Assembly: GCF_012911015.1 (NCBI RefSeq)
Contig: NZ_WVVV01000012.1
Location: 51,710-115,709 of the forward strand
Direction of reading: 5' to 3'
DNA from: Chelativorans sp. ZYF759
Lineage (GTDB): Bacteria > Pseudomonadota > Alphaproteobacteria > Rhizobiales > Rhizobiaceae
Length of the DNA stretch: 64,000 nucleotides
Both the position numbers and the translations under genes were made by a program. Within the stretch, counting starts at the first letter, position 1. Each line of letters opens with the position of its first letter. Shown one piece after another: positions 39,469-51,238 of the stretch. The notes below the pieces were generated by a model. That model saw nothing but the letters and a program-made list of their open reading frames with translations. It was not told the DNA's origin and did not search any database.

Positions 39469-40458
39469 ATGACGCGGATGGCAGGCAGACTGAGGGGGGC
39501 GATTGGGGCGGTCGCTTTGGTTCTTGCCGCCAGCGCGCCGGCTTTCGCGGACTATGCGCAGTACCGGGAGTTCTTCGAGCCGATTCCGGCCATCCCGCCC
39601 ATTCCCGCTCACAATTCAATGACGCCGGAGAAGATCGAGCTCGGCAAGTTCCTGTTCTTCGAACCGCGCATTTCGGCGAGCGGTGTCATCTCATGCGCCA
39701 CCTGCCACAACCCCGCGCTCGGCTATACCGACCGTATTCCGCGCGCCACCGGACATGACGGGCAGATCGGCGAGCGCAATACGCCGACCGTGCTCAATTC
39801 CGGTTTCTTCGGTGCCCAGTTCTGGGATGGTCGTGCCGATACGCTGGAGGACCAGGCGCTCGGACCCATCGAGGCCGAGATCGAGATGGCCATGCCGATC
39901 GGCGACGCGGTGCAGCGGCTGGGCGAATTCGTGATGTACAGAGAGATGTTCGACGCGGCCTTCCCGGGCGATGAAGACCCGATCCGCGACGAGAACATGG
40001 CGCTGGCGCTGGCCGCGTTCCAGCGTACGCTCACCACACCCGGATCGCCGCTCGACCTCTGGCTGGCCGGCGACGAAGGTGCCATGAGCGAACAGCAGAA
40101 GCGCGGCATGGCGGCCTTCGTGGAGCGCGGCTGCGTGGCCTGTCACAGCGGCCCGGCCCTCACGGACAGCCTGTTCCATTCCATCCAGGTGCCGGGCTCG
40201 ACCGATATGGGCCGTTTTGTGGTGACGGGGGAGGAGTTCGATCGCCACGCCTTCAAGACACCGACGCTGCGCAATGTCGCGCTCACCTATCCCTATTTCA
40301 ACAACGGCAATGTCGCCACGCTCGATGAGGCGATCAGGGTCATGGCGCAGGAGATGCTGGCTGTGGAACTGCCCGACGAGGAGGTGGCCGACATCGAGGC
40401 GTTCCTCAATGCGCTGACGGGCCGGATCCCGGATTTCCGGGTGCCGTCGCTGCCCTGA
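39469..40458 (+). CDS. Di-heme cytochrome-c peroxidase (CcpA/MauG family)
   Basis: A 329-residue periplasmic enzyme with a signal peptide cut after APAFA and two heme-c sites, CATCH at residues 76-80 and CVACH near residue 224. It reduces hydrogen peroxide to water with electrons from cytochrome c. GAGGAGAAAGACG precedes ATG 39469. An FNR-type promoter suggests expression at low oxygen. Neighbouring oxyR and katG genes support a peroxide-defence role; a MauG-like oxidase role cannot be excluded. Confidence 0.88.
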   Translation: MTRMAGRLRGAIGAVALVLAASAPAFADYAQYREFFEPIPAIPPIPAHNSMTPEKIELGKFLFFEPRISASGVISCATCHNPALGYTDRIPRATGHDGQIGERNTPTVLNSGFFGAQFWDGRADTLEDQALGPIEAEIEMAMPIGDAVQRLGEFVMYREMFDAAFPGDEDPIRDENMALALAAFQRTLTTPGSPLDLWLAGDEGAMSEQQKRGMAAFVERGCVACHSGPALTDSLFHSIQVPGSTDMGRFVVTGEEFDRHAFKTPTLRNVALTYPYFNNGNVATLDEAIRVMAQEMLAVELPDEEVADIEAFLNALTGRIPDFRVPSLP

Positions 40459-40480
40459 GGGCTGAAGGTCGCGACAACCG

Positions 40481-40505
40481 AGGGCGGGCCGCAGGCCCGC
40501 CCTTC
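40481..40505 (+). terminator. Hairpin after the cytochrome-c peroxidase gene
   Basis: A perfect 10-bp GC-rich stem AGGGCGGGCC/GGCCCGCCCT with a 3-base loop, followed by a T-poor tail. A strong hairpin, a moderate terminator. Confidence 0.6.
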
Positions 40506-40606
40506 GTCGTTTGAAGGGACCTGAACCGTGGATTGCGCCACAGCCTTGTTGCAATCCGTGGGCACGCATGGCGCGTATGCTAGCCGCACACCACACAGGA
40601 TTCCCC

Positions 40607-41023
40607 ATGACCCAAACCGCAATACTCTGGCCGATGATCGCCCATGTGGCCCTGGTCTTTGCCGTCTATGTCCTGCTTGGCCTGCGCCGCAGGCAGGCGG
40701 TGATGGCTGGAGAGGCCAGGATTTCCGGATTCCGGGAGAACCAGAACGAGCCGCCATCGAGTCTCTTCGCGCGCAACAATCTCGAAAACCAGTTCGAACT
40801 GCCCATGCTTTTCCACGCCGGCTGTCTGGCGCTTCTGGCGGCGGGTGGCGCCGGCACGCTTGCCATCGTGCTCGCCTGGCTGTTCGTGGCCTCGCGGGTG
40901 ATCCACACGATCATCCACGTCACCTCGAACCGGATACGCTATCGCCAGCCCGCCTTCATGGCCGGCTTCGTGCTACTCGCCGGCATGTGGCTGCTGCTCG
41001 CCATTCAGCTCGCCACGGGCTGA
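40607..41023 (+). CDS. MAPEG-family membrane protein
   Basis: A 138-residue protein with four membrane helices, of the eicosanoid/glutathione-metabolism family. The family motif is FARNNLENQFELPMLFH after helix 1, and SRVIHTIIHVTSNRIRYRQPAF after helix 3. Bacterial members may have glutathione-dependent activity; no function is proven. CACAGGA is six bases before the ATG. Its last 51 bases overlap oxyR on the other strand. Confidence 0.85.
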   Translation: MTQTAILWPMIAHVALVFAVYVLLGLRRRQAVMAGEARISGFRENQNEPPSSLFARNNLENQFELPMLFHAGCLALLAAGGAGTLAIVLAWLFVASRVIHTIIHVTSNRIRYRQPAFMAGFVLLAGMWLLLAIQLATG

Positions 41024-41914
41024 ACCCGCGCCGAACTCCGACAGGATTTCCGCCAGCGCGCGGCACACGGACTGGCGGCTGGAATTGCGCCGCCAGGCCA
41101 TGCCGATCGTCCGCATGGGGACGGGCGGCGCGAACGGCACGATGTTGATGCCGGATTGCGGGGCGGAGGCCGCCGCCATTTCCGGTATCAGCGTGATGCC
41201 CTGGCCGTGGGCGACCATCTGCAGCAGCGTGGTCAGGCTGGTCGCTCCGTAACTGGCCATGGCGACCGGGCGGATGGACCCGCAGATCGCCAGGGCCTGG
41301 TCGCGCAGGCAATGGCCTTCTTCCAGCAGCATCAGTCTCTCCAGCGCCGGACTTTCCGGCGCGACCGGCGGCGAGGCGAAGTCGGGATCGGACGCTGGAA
41401 CCGCCAGCAGGAAACGATCCTCGAAGAGTGTCGCCACGCTCAGCGCACCATGGTCCAGTGGGAGCGCCGCAATCATCGCATCCAGCTGCCCGCCTACGGT
41501 CTCGCCGACCAATGTCTGCGTCACGGATTCGCGCAGTTCGATCGACAGGTGAGGAAAACGTGTCTTGAGAACGGGGAGCACCGCGGGCAGAAAATAAGGC
41601 GCGATGGTGGGAATGACGCCGAGGCGGAACCGGCCCTCCATGGCATGGCGGTCCTTGGCAGTGAAGGCCTCCAACTCGCGGATCTCGCTCAACAGCCTCT
41701 CGATACGCGGTCGCAGAAGATTTGCTTCTTCCGTCAACCGCACCACGCGTGCGCCGCGCTCGAAGAGACGACATCCCAGGCGCCGCTCCATCTCCGCGAT
41801 CTGAGACGACAGTGCCGGCTGGGTCACGCCCGCAAGCGCGGCCGCCCGGCCGAAATGCAGCGTCTCTGTCAGCGCCTCGAAATATTCAAGCTGGCGGATG
41901 GTCAATCTGATCAT
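40973..41914 (-). CDS. oxyR: Hydrogen-peroxide-sensing LysR-family regulator OxyR
   Basis: A 313-residue LysR protein: N-terminal helix-turn-helix (FGRAAALAGVTQPALSSQIAE) and a ligand domain in which LLEEGHCLRDQALAIC carries both redox cysteines, C202 and C211, matching E. coli C199 and C208 in spacing and context. It is divergent from katG, the usual target, across 150 bases. It activates peroxide-defence genes when oxidised. Confidence 0.95.
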   Translation of the reverse strand: MIRLTIRQLEYFEALTETLHFGRAAALAGVTQPALSSQIAEMERRLGCRLFERGARVVRLTEEANLLRPRIERLLSEIRELEAFTAKDRHAMEGRFRLGVIPTIAPYFLPAVLPVLKTRFPHLSIELRESVTQTLVGETVGGQLDAMIAALPLDHGALSVATLFEDRFLLAVPASDPDFASPPVAPESPALERLMLLEEGHCLRDQALAICGSIRPVAMASYGATSLTTLLQMVAHGQGITLIPEMAAASAPQSGINIVPFAPPVPMRTIGMAWRRNSSRQSVCRALAEILSEFGAGSARGELNGEQQPHAGE

Positions 41915-44254
<2,340 letters not shown>

Positions 44255-44282
44255 GGCAACCGGGTTTCCACAATACGAAAGG

Positions 44283-44309
44283 GGGCCGGTCGGTACGTCC
44301 GGCCCTTTT
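44283..44309 (+). terminator. Terminator after katG
   Basis: A 7-bp stem GGGCCGG/CCGGCCC with a 9-base loop, followed by TTTT. Confidence 0.8.
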
Positions 44310-44409
44310 GCGTTCGAAGGGCGCGCGCGGCCGGCCGATTGCCCTTGCCATGGCTGGTGAGGCCCGTTAGCAAGCGTCCATTCGGGCAAACCGATCGATG
44401 AGGTATGAC

Positions 44410-45699
44410 ATGCGTCTGGGCGGCAGGCTGGCAGCGGCAATCGAGGTCCTGGACGACATGGAGTCACGGCACCGTCCGGCCTCCGAAGCGTTGCGCGACT
44501 GGGGGCTCTCCCACCGTTTCGCGGGCGCGGGCGACCGCGCGGCAATCGGCAACATCGTCTACGACGCGCTGCGGCGCAAACGCTCGGCCGCCTGGCTCCT
44601 GGATGCCAGCACCTCGCGCGCCCTCGCCCTCGGCGCGCTCGTTCTCGAATGGAAAATGTCGCCCGCACAGATCGACTCGCAACTGGAGGGCGACCGCTTC
44701 GCGCCCGCCTCGCTCGACGACATGGAAAGGGGCGCACTCGCTGATCGCACTCTCGATCAGGCACCCGCCGCCGTTCGCGCCGACTGTCCCGACTGGTGCG
44801 TGCCGCTCTTCGAACAGGCCTTCGGCCCCGAATGGGTCGAGGAAGCCGCAGCACTCGCCGCGCGGCCCCCGCTCGATCTGCGCGTCAACACGCTTTCGGC
44901 CAGCCGCGACAAGGTATTGGCGGAACTCGCGCCGAGTGGCGCCGTGCCCTCGCTGCTCGCCCGCAATGGCATCCGCATCCCGCCCATCGAAGCTGGCGGT
45001 CGCCACCCCAATGTCCAGTCCGAACCGGCCTTCCGCAAAGGCTGGTTCGAGATCCAGGACACAGGCTCCCAGCTGGCGGCGGAGCTTGCCGGCGCCGAAA
45101 TCTCGCAGCAGGTGCTCGACTATTGCGCGGGTGCGGGTGGAAAGACGCTGGCCATGGCATCGGCGATGGAAAACCGAGGCCAGATCTTCGCCTTCGACGC
45201 GGAGAAGCAGCGCCTGGCGCCGATCTTCGACCGGCTGAAGCGCGCCGGTACGCGCAACGTCCAGGCCTTTGCCGATCCTGCGCGTCTCGAAGCGCTGGAA
45301 GGCCAGCTTGATCTGGTCCTGGTCGATGCGCCCTGCACGGGTTCCGGAACCTGGCGGCGCCGCCCGGACGCAAAATGGCGCCTTACCGACCGGCAACTCG
45401 AACTGCGCCTGGCCGAACAGGCCATGATACTTGAAAAGGCAGCGCGCTACGTGAAGCCTGGCGGCCGGCTCGCCTATGTCACATGTTCCGTCTTTCCCTC
45501 AGAGAACGGGGCGCAGGTCGCGGCCTTCCTCGAGAAGAACCCGGAATTCGCACCCGAGGACCACGCAGCCATCTGGGCGGCCCGTTTTCCGGGCATGGAA
45601 GCCATGGCGCGCGTGGAGTCCACGGGCGGCATCGTCATGACGCCCGCCCGCACGGGCACTGACGGCTTTTTTGTCGCGCTGCTGCGAAGGACGGGCTGA
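44410..45699 (+). CDS. RsmB-family 16S rRNA (cytosine-C5) methyltransferase
   Basis: A 429-residue protein: N-terminal NusB-like region (RDWGLSHRFAGAGDRAAIGNIVYDALRRKR) and a C-terminal SAM-dependent m5C methyltransferase with SAM site VLDYCAGAGGKTLAMA, the DAPCTGSGTWRRRPD motif IV cysteine and the TCSVFPSENG motif VI nucleophile cysteine. Probably modifies 16S rRNA. ATG 44410 with GAGGT five bases upstream was chosen over ATG 44398. This gene is a regular neighbour of guaA in rhizobia. Confidence 0.88.
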   Translation: MRLGGRLAAAIEVLDDMESRHRPASEALRDWGLSHRFAGAGDRAAIGNIVYDALRRKRSAAWLLDASTSRALALGALVLEWKMSPAQIDSQLEGDRFAPASLDDMERGALADRTLDQAPAAVRADCPDWCVPLFEQAFGPEWVEEAAALAARPPLDLRVNTLSASRDKVLAELAPSGAVPSLLARNGIRIPPIEAGGRHPNVQSEPAFRKGWFEIQDTGSQLAAELAGAEISQQVLDYCAGAGGKTLAMASAMENRGQIFAFDAEKQRLAPIFDRLKRAGTRNVQAFADPARLEALEGQLDLVLVDAPCTGSGTWRRRPDAKWRLTDRQLELRLAEQAMILEKAARYVKPGGRLAYVTCSVFPSENGAQVAAFLEKNPEFAPEDHAAIWAARFPGMEAMARVESTGGIVMTPARTGTDGFFVALLRRTG

Positions 45700-45735
45700 G
45701 GAACGCGCTGCCACCTTTTTCCGTTGATTGTCCTG

Positions 45736-46230
45736 ATGGACACGGCGTCTGTTTCGACGATGAACCGGAGAATGCAATTGGCCCGATATATCCCCCTCAT
45801 TCTGTTTATCGTCGCCGTCGTCGGTGGCGGATCGCTGATCGCTGCGGGGACCGCGCCCGGTGCGTGGTATGCCGCGCTCGAGAAGCCCTGGTTCAACCCG
45901 CCCAACTGGATCTTCGGACCCGTCTGGTCCGTCCTCTATATCATGATCGCCGTGGCCGGCTGGCGCATCTGGATACGGCAGCGCACCGGCGGCGCGATGA
46001 CGGCCTGGTGGGTGCAGCTCGGCTTCAACTTCCTCTGGTCGCCGCTGTTCTTCTCGCTGCAGCGTCCCGACTGGGCGTTGGTCGTCGTGCTGGCGATGCT
46101 TGCCTCGGTGATTACTTTCATCGTGCTGGCCTGGGACAGGGACCGCATCTCTGCCTATCTGTTTTTCCCCTACGCGGCCTGGGTCGCCTTCGCCTCGCTC
46201 CTCAACGCTTCGATATGGTGGCTGAACTGA
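45736..46230 (+). CDS. TspO/MBR-family tryptophan-rich sensory protein
   Basis: About 164 residues with five membrane helices and the TspO pattern: EKPWFNPPNWIFGPVWSVLY with the Trp-rich loop, then LGFNFLWSPLFFSLQRPDWA. TspO binds porphyrins and cholesterol-like ligands and regulates tetrapyrrole-related genes in Rhodobacter. The start is uncertain: ATG 45736, 45760 or 45772, none with a clear ribosome-binding site; the fold begins near MQLARYIPLI. Confidence 0.88.
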   Translation: MDTASVSTMNRRMQLARYIPLILFIVAVVGGGSLIAAGTAPGAWYAALEKPWFNPPNWIFGPVWSVLYIMIAVAGWRIWIRQRTGGAMTAWWVQLGFNFLWSPLFFSLQRPDWALVVVLAMLASVITFIVLAWDRDRISAYLFFPYAAWVAFASLLNASIWWLN

Positions 46231-46311
46231 TTGCTGCGCTGCACAAATTCGCATTGCCGAGCGAAGCCGGCTTTGCGATAAAGCCGACGCAGGCAGCAGA
46301 AGGACGAGGCG

Positions 46312-46770
46312 ATGATGGCCGAGATCAGGCCGGACGGTGATTTCGAGGCGCGCGTGCGCGAGAGTTTCGACCGCCAGAAGGCGATGGAGACGATCGGCGC
46401 GCGGTTGACCTCCGTCACGCCCGGCATCGTCGAGATCGAGATGGACTATGCGGAGGCCCTGACCCAGCAGCACGGTTTCCTGCATGCCGGCGTCATATCG
46501 TCGGCGCTCGACTCGGCCTGCGGCTACGCGGCCTATTCGCTCATGCCGGTCGATGCGGCGGTGCTCACCATCGAATTCAAGGTGAACCTGCTTGCGCCGG
46601 GAAGGGGCGAGCGTTTTCTCTTCCGCGGCGAGGTGACCAAGCCTGGCCGGACCATCATCGTCGCCGATGGCCGCGGCTACGGTTTCGATGCCGACGGCAA
46701 TGCCAAGCTGGTCGCCACCATGACGGCCACCATCATGGTGGTCAGCGGCCGCGAAGGGCTGAAGGGCTAG
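46312..46770 (+). CDS. PaaI-family thioesterase
   Basis: A 152-residue hotdog-fold thioesterase. The family helix shows QQHGFLHAGVISSALDSACGYAA, with the HGG-like and Asp elements of the PaaI group. It hydrolyses acyl- or aryl-CoA esters; substrate unknown. AAGGACGAGG precedes ATG 46312. Followed closely by the nucleosidase gene. Confidence 0.85.
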   Translation: MMAEIRPDGDFEARVRESFDRQKAMETIGARLTSVTPGIVEIEMDYAEALTQQHGFLHAGVISSALDSACGYAAYSLMPVDAAVLTIEFKVNLLAPGRGERFLFRGEVTKPGRTIIVADGRGYGFDADGNAKLVATMTATIMVVSGREGLKG

Positions 46771-46787
46771 GATCCAGAGGAGGCCAC

Positions 46788-47435
46788 ATGCGCCAGACCA
46801 CGATTGAGCCAACATCCTTTGCCGGACGCTCTATCCTGTTCGTCATGGCCGCCGAACCGGAATATGGCATCCATCTGCGCAAACGCTTCGTCCCGCTGAT
46901 GACGGGTGTCGGCCCCGTCGAATCGGCGATCGTCCTGACCGGCAACCTGCATTCCCTTGCCGCCGCCGATCGGCTCCCGGACCTGATCGTTTCCATCGGT
47001 TCGGCCGGCAGCCGGGTGCTGGACCACTCCCAGATCTACCAGGTCGCCGATGTCGGCTACCGCGACATGGACGCATCGGCCCTCGGCTTCGAGAAAGGTG
47101 TCACGCCGTTCCTCGATCGGCCGGCGACCATCGTTCTTCCCTATGTCATTCCCGGCCTGCCGCGCGCCAGTCTCTCCACCGGCGGCAATGTCGTGTCGGG
47201 ATTCGCCTATGACGGCATCCTGGCGCAGATGGTGGACATGGAAACCTACGCCGTGGTGCGGGTCGCGGAAGATTTCGGCGTGCAGGTGATCGGCCTGCGT
47301 GGCATCTCCGACGGCCATGCGGAGGTGACAGAGATAGGGCATTGGACCGACAGCCTGGAGGCGCTCGACAGGAAGCTGGCCGAAGCGGTGGACAAACTGG
47401 CCGCAGCCATCGAAGGCGGGGCGATTCCGCTCTGA
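46788..47435 (+). CDS. 5'-methylthioadenosine/S-adenosylhomocysteine nucleosidase-like protein
   Basis: A 215-residue phosphorylase-superfamily protein. The signature VDMETYAVVRVAEDFGV with the ribose-binding Met-Glu, the opening FVMAAEPEYGIHLRKRF, and LRGISDGHAE with the catalytic Asp fit nucleosidases that release adenine from MTA or SAH. A related purine nucleosidase activity is possible. GAGGAGG precedes ATG, 17 bases after the thioesterase stop, so they form an operon running towards guaA. Confidence 0.82.
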   Translation: MRQTTIEPTSFAGRSILFVMAAEPEYGIHLRKRFVPLMTGVGPVESAIVLTGNLHSLAAADRLPDLIVSIGSAGSRVLDHSQIYQVADVGYRDMDASALGFEKGVTPFLDRPATIVLPYVIPGLPRASLSTGGNVVSGFAYDGILAQMVDMETYAVVRVAEDFGVQVIGLRGISDGHAEVTEIGHWTDSLEALDRKLAEAVDKLAAAIEGGAIPL

Positions 47436-47474
47436 TCGCTTGCGCAATCGTCCGCGTTTCTCTATGCGCTCGAC

Positions 47475-49037
47475 ATGAGTATTTCAGCCCATCCCGACAC
47501 CGTCCTCATCGTGGATTTCGGTTCGCAGGTCACGCAGCTGATTGCCCGGCGCGTCCGCGAAGCCGGCGTCTACTCCGAGATCGTCCCCTTCCAATCCGCC
47601 GATGAGGCTTTCCGGCGGCTTAAGCCCAAGGCCGTCATTCTTTCGGGCAGTCCGGCCTCGACGCTGGACGACGGCAGCCCCCGCGTGCCCGAGATCATCT
47701 TCGACAGCGGCGTACCCGTCTTCGGCATCTGCTATGGCCAGCAGACCATGTGCGCGCAGCTTGGCGGCAAGGTGGAAGGCGGCCATCACCGCGAATTCGG
47801 CCGAGCCTTCCTTGATGTAGAAGCAGACAGCGAGCTCTTCGAGGGACTCTGGTCGGTAGGCTCGCGTCATCAGGTGTGGATGTCGCATGGCGACCGGGTC
47901 ACCGAAATCCCGCCGGGTTTCAAGGTGCTCGCGACCTCCGCCAACGCCCCCTTCGCCTTCATCGCCGACAAGGCCCGCAAATATTACGGCGTGCAGTTTC
48001 ACCCCGAAGTCGTGCACACGCCGGATGGTGCCAGGCTGATCCAGAACTTCGTGCACAATGTCGCGGGGATCACGGGCGACTGGACCATGCACGCCTATCG
48101 CCAGAAGGCGGTGGAGCAGATCAAGGCGCAGGTCGGCGACAGGCGCGTGATCTGCGCGCTCTCGGGAGGTGTCGATTCGTCGGTCGCGGCGCTTCTGATC
48201 CATGAGGCGGTGGGCGACCAGCTGACCTGCATCCTCGTGGACCACGGGCTGATGCGTAAGAACGAGGCGGCCGACGTGGTCGCCATGTTCAGGGAACACT
48301 ACAATCTGCACCTTATCCATGTGGATGCCGTCGACAGGTTCGTGGGCGAGCTGGAAGGCGTGTCCGATCCCGAAACCAAGCGCAAGATCATCGGCCGCCT
48401 CTTCATCGAGACTTTCGAAGACGAGGCAAAGAAGCTTGGCGGCGCCGATTTCCTGGGCCAGGGGACGCTCTATCCGGACGTGATCGAAAGCGTCTCATTC
48501 ACCGGCGGGCCTTCGGTGACCATCAAGTCGCACCACAATGTCGGCGGCCTGCCCGAGCGCATGAACATGCAGCTGGTGGAGCCATTGCGCGAGCTCTTCA
48601 AGGACGAGGTGCGGGTGCTGGGCAAGGAACTCGGCCTGCCGGATTCCTTCATCGGGCGCCATCCTTTCCCGGGACCGGGCCTCGCCATCCGCTGCCCTGG
48701 TGGGATCACCCGCGAGAAACTCGACATATTGCGCGAGGCGGACGCGATCTATCTCGACGAGATCCGCAAGGCGGGCCTCTACGATGCCATCTGGCAGGCC
48801 TTCGCGGTGCTCCTGCCCGTGCAGACGGTCGGCGTGATGGGCGACGGGCGGACCTACGAATATGTCTGCGCGCTACGCGCCGTCACATCCGTCGACGGCA
48901 TGACAGCCGACTTCTACCACTATGACATGAGCTTCCTCGGCGCGGCCGCGACCCGCATCATCAACGAGGTGCGCGGCATCAACCGCGTCGTCTACGACGT
49001 CACGTCGAAACCGCCCGGCACGATCGAATGGGAGTGA
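47475..49037 (+). CDS. guaA: GMP synthase (glutamine-hydrolysing)
   Basis: A 520-residue enzyme converting XMP to GMP. The class I glutamine amidotransferase domain has C86 in [10 protein letters not shown] and the HPE triad part at VQFHPEVVH; the ATP-pyrophosphatase domain has [10 protein letters not shown]; the dimerisation domain ends in KPPGTIEWE. Completes the guaB-guaA pathway found in this window. Confidence 0.97.
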   Translation: MSISAHPDTVLIVDFGSQVTQLIARRVREAGVYSEIVPFQSADEAFRRLKPKAVILSGSPASTLDDGSPRVPEIIFDSGVPVFGICYGQQTMCAQLGGKVEGGHHREFGRAFLDVEADSELFEGLWSVGSRHQVWMSHGDRVTEIPPGFKVLATSANAPFAFIADKARKYYGVQFHPEVVHTPDGARLIQNFVHNVAGITGDWTMHAYRQKAVEQIKAQVGDRRVICALSGGVDSSVAALLIHEAVGDQLTCILVDHGLMRKNEAADVVAMFREHYNLHLIHVDAVDRFVGELEGVSDPETKRKIIGRLFIETFEDEAKKLGGADFLGQGTLYPDVIESVSFTGGPSVTIKSHHNVGGLPERMNMQLVEPLRELFKDEVRVLGKELGLPDSFIGRHPFPGPGLAIRCPGGITREKLDILREADAIYLDEIRKAGLYDAIWQAFAVLLPVQTVGVMGDGRTYEYVCALRAVTSVDGMTADFYHYDMSFLGAAATRIINEVRGINRVVYDVTSKPPGTIEWE

Positions 49038-49113
49038 CGTAACAGGTCTTGGCGCCGATCTTGTTATTTGGTCTCGCATCGTGAGAATGCAGGTCAATCA
49101 GGAGGAGGTGCTC

Positions 49114-50544
49114 ATGTCGATCGACGTTTCTCGTGACCATTTCGAAATTCCGGCCGCGAGGCTGCCCGTCGGCTACGAGGCGGAGGTGGTGGTGGTCGGC
49201 GCGGGCCCCGGGGGTTTCGCTGCGGCCATCCAGGCAGCCCGCATGGGCGCCAGCGTGATCGTCGTGGAAAAATTCGATATGCCCGGGGGCGTCCACACAT
49301 CGGGCCTGCAGGGGTCGGCCGACGGTGAGGTGGGCGGCATCCATGCCGAGCTCATCGCGCGGCTCGAGGCGGAAGGCTATGTCTATACCGCAAACGAGCA
49401 GTCGCACCCCGACTGGGCCGGCAATCCGCTCACCCATTACGAGCGCTTCAAGGAAGCCGGCAGCCCCTTCACCCGCGTCACTTTCAACCCGGAAGGTGCG
49501 GGCTGCGTCATGTCGGAGATGCTGCACGAGGCGGGGGTGCGAACGCTCTACGACACCCGCTTCGTCGATTGCGTGATGCGCGATGGTCCGGGTGACGCAA
49601 CCATCGAGGCGATCGTTGTCGAGAACCCCAGCGGCCGATTTGCAATTCGCGGAAAGATCTTCATCGAGGGATCGGGCACGGCCGAACTCGCGGCGCGCGC
49701 CGGCGTGCCCTATGTGTCTGGCGGCGGTGGCCAGCCCGACACCGCGCAATGGGATGGCGTCGAGCGCCCCATTCCCGGCGGGCTCCTGTGGACCATGTCG
49801 GGCATCGATTTCTCGGCTGTCGCGCGCCACCAGCGCGATGCGAGGGATCCGTTCCTGCAAAAGACCATCGCCGAAGCGCTGGCAGCCGGCGATATCCCGC
49901 CCGACCTTTACCGCCCCAAGATGGGCGGCAAGGGCGTCTATGGCGATTTCTACATCGGGCACCCGACGCTCGACATGAGCCCCATCTCCGCCGACGGCAC
50001 CTATGTGCTGTGGCAGAACGTGCCTTACGAACTCGGCCTGCACATGGATGAGAGCGGGGAGGACCAGGCACTGGCCATCCGCCTGCTGCGTTCATACGTC
50101 AACGCGGAAGCGAAATTCCTCAGGAAATACGTGCCCGGCTTCGAGAAAGCGGCCATTGCCAGCGTCGGGCGCTTCGTGGGTGTGCGCGATGGCCGCCATC
50201 CGGTGGGCGAGCATGTCTTCAGCCTGGAAGACGTTCTGGCCGGGAGGCGCTTCCGCGACGCGGTGACAGCCCCCATGACCAAGCCCTTTTATTGGGACGG
50301 CCACCGCAAGCACGAATTCGAGGTTCCTTTCCGCTGCTTTCTGCCCAAGGGCGTGGACAATATGATCCTGACAGGCGCCTCGCTTTCCTTCACCTACGAC
50401 ACCTTGTTCATGGTGATGCGCAATTTTCCCTGGTGCATGCAGACCGGCGAGATCGCAGGTTTTGCTGCGGCGAGATGCGTGGCAGGCCACCTCGGGCCGA
50501 AGGCGCTGGAATGGTCCCGGCCCTACTTCCCCGTCGCGGCTTGA
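49114..50544 (+). CDS. FAD-dependent oxidoreductase (FAD_oxidored family)
   Basis: A 476-residue flavoprotein. The dinucleotide site GAGPGG is at residues 29-34 (VVVVGAGPGGFAAAIQAARMG), followed by the second element EKFDMPGG and the C-terminal FAD contact MQTGEIAGFAAA. Such proteins are often fumarate-reductase-like dehydrogenases; the substrate is unknown. AGGAGGAGG upstream of ATG 49114 is a strong ribosome-binding site. No obvious partner gene. Confidence 0.8.
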   Translation: MSIDVSRDHFEIPAARLPVGYEAEVVVVGAGPGGFAAAIQAARMGASVIVVEKFDMPGGVHTSGLQGSADGEVGGIHAELIARLEAEGYVYTANEQSHPDWAGNPLTHYERFKEAGSPFTRVTFNPEGAGCVMSEMLHEAGVRTLYDTRFVDCVMRDGPGDATIEAIVVENPSGRFAIRGKIFIEGSGTAELAARAGVPYVSGGGGQPDTAQWDGVERPIPGGLLWTMSGIDFSAVARHQRDARDPFLQKTIAEALAAGDIPPDLYRPKMGGKGVYGDFYIGHPTLDMSPISADGTYVLWQNVPYELGLHMDESGEDQALAIRLLRSYVNAEAKFLRKYVPGFEKAAIASVGRFVGVRDGRHPVGEHVFSLEDVLAGRRFRDAVTAPMTKPFYWDGHRKHEFEVPFRCFLPKGVDNMILTGASLSFTYDTLFMVMRNFPWCMQTGEIAGFAAARCVAGHLGPKALEWSRPYFPVAA

Positions 50545-50557
50545 GGCAAAACGGCCG

Positions 50558-51055
50558 CTAGCGGTAGCGGTCGCGGGGCCGCAGGAGGCTCATCGTGCCG
50601 GCAAAGACCAGGCCTAGCAGGAAGCCCATGGCCACCGGCTCGGTATCTCGGTGCCGCCATTCCGTGGCGGCGCGGTCGGAAAGCCATTTCCAGTCGAGCT
50701 GCAGGGGATTGTCGATGTACCAATCGGGCCGGTTGTCGACGACGTCGCGCAGATAGGCGGTCGAGACCTTCCAGCTGAACGTGACGCGGCCGCTCTTGCC
50801 CTCGACAACGCGCACGGTTTCCCTGTCCGCATCGAAATGCAGAATTGCCTCCGCGACGACATTGTCGGAATCGCCGTCATAGACCAGCGTCTTGAATCGC
50901 GATCCGCCCGCCAGGAGCTTGCTGGCCTGCTTGGCCCTGCGGAACCATCTCTTGTCGGCGTTGCGCTGCATGGCCCTGTTGACCACGTCGGCATAACCGG
51001 CGAGCAGCTCGCGGCCGCCCTTCTGTGCCAGGGGATTTGCGGTGGTGTTGCTCAT
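50558..51055 (-). CDS. Hypothetical protein with C-terminal membrane helix
   Basis: Not recognised. 165 residues, basic and soluble for about 140 residues (KRWFRRAKQASKLLAGGSRF; TFSWKVSTAYLRDVVDNRPDW), ending in a single membrane helix (GFLLGLVFAGTMSLL). Convergent with the FAD oxidoreductase gene, 13 bases apart. Confidence 0.6.
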   Translation of the reverse strand: MSNTTANPLAQKGGRELLAGYADVVNRAMQRNADKRWFRRAKQASKLLAGGSRFKTLVYDGDSDNVVAEAILHFDADRETVRVVEGKSGRVTFSWKVSTAYLRDVVDNRPDWYIDNPLQLDWKWLSDRAATEWRHRDTEPVAMGFLLGLVFAGTMSLLRPRDRYR

Positions 51056-51238
51056 GCGGGTCTCCGGACTTGCGATCTGATGGCGATGATCCCTCGTTCA
51101 ACAACCGGAGCGCGGCGCGGAAGTTCCGCGCGCCCGAGACCTCGGACCGCACCATGCGGGCCCGAGGCCCGGGCTGCCGGAAACTGGCCCGAACAATCGC
51201 GATTGCTTTAAGCACGGCCATGCCCGATCCTGCCCGCA

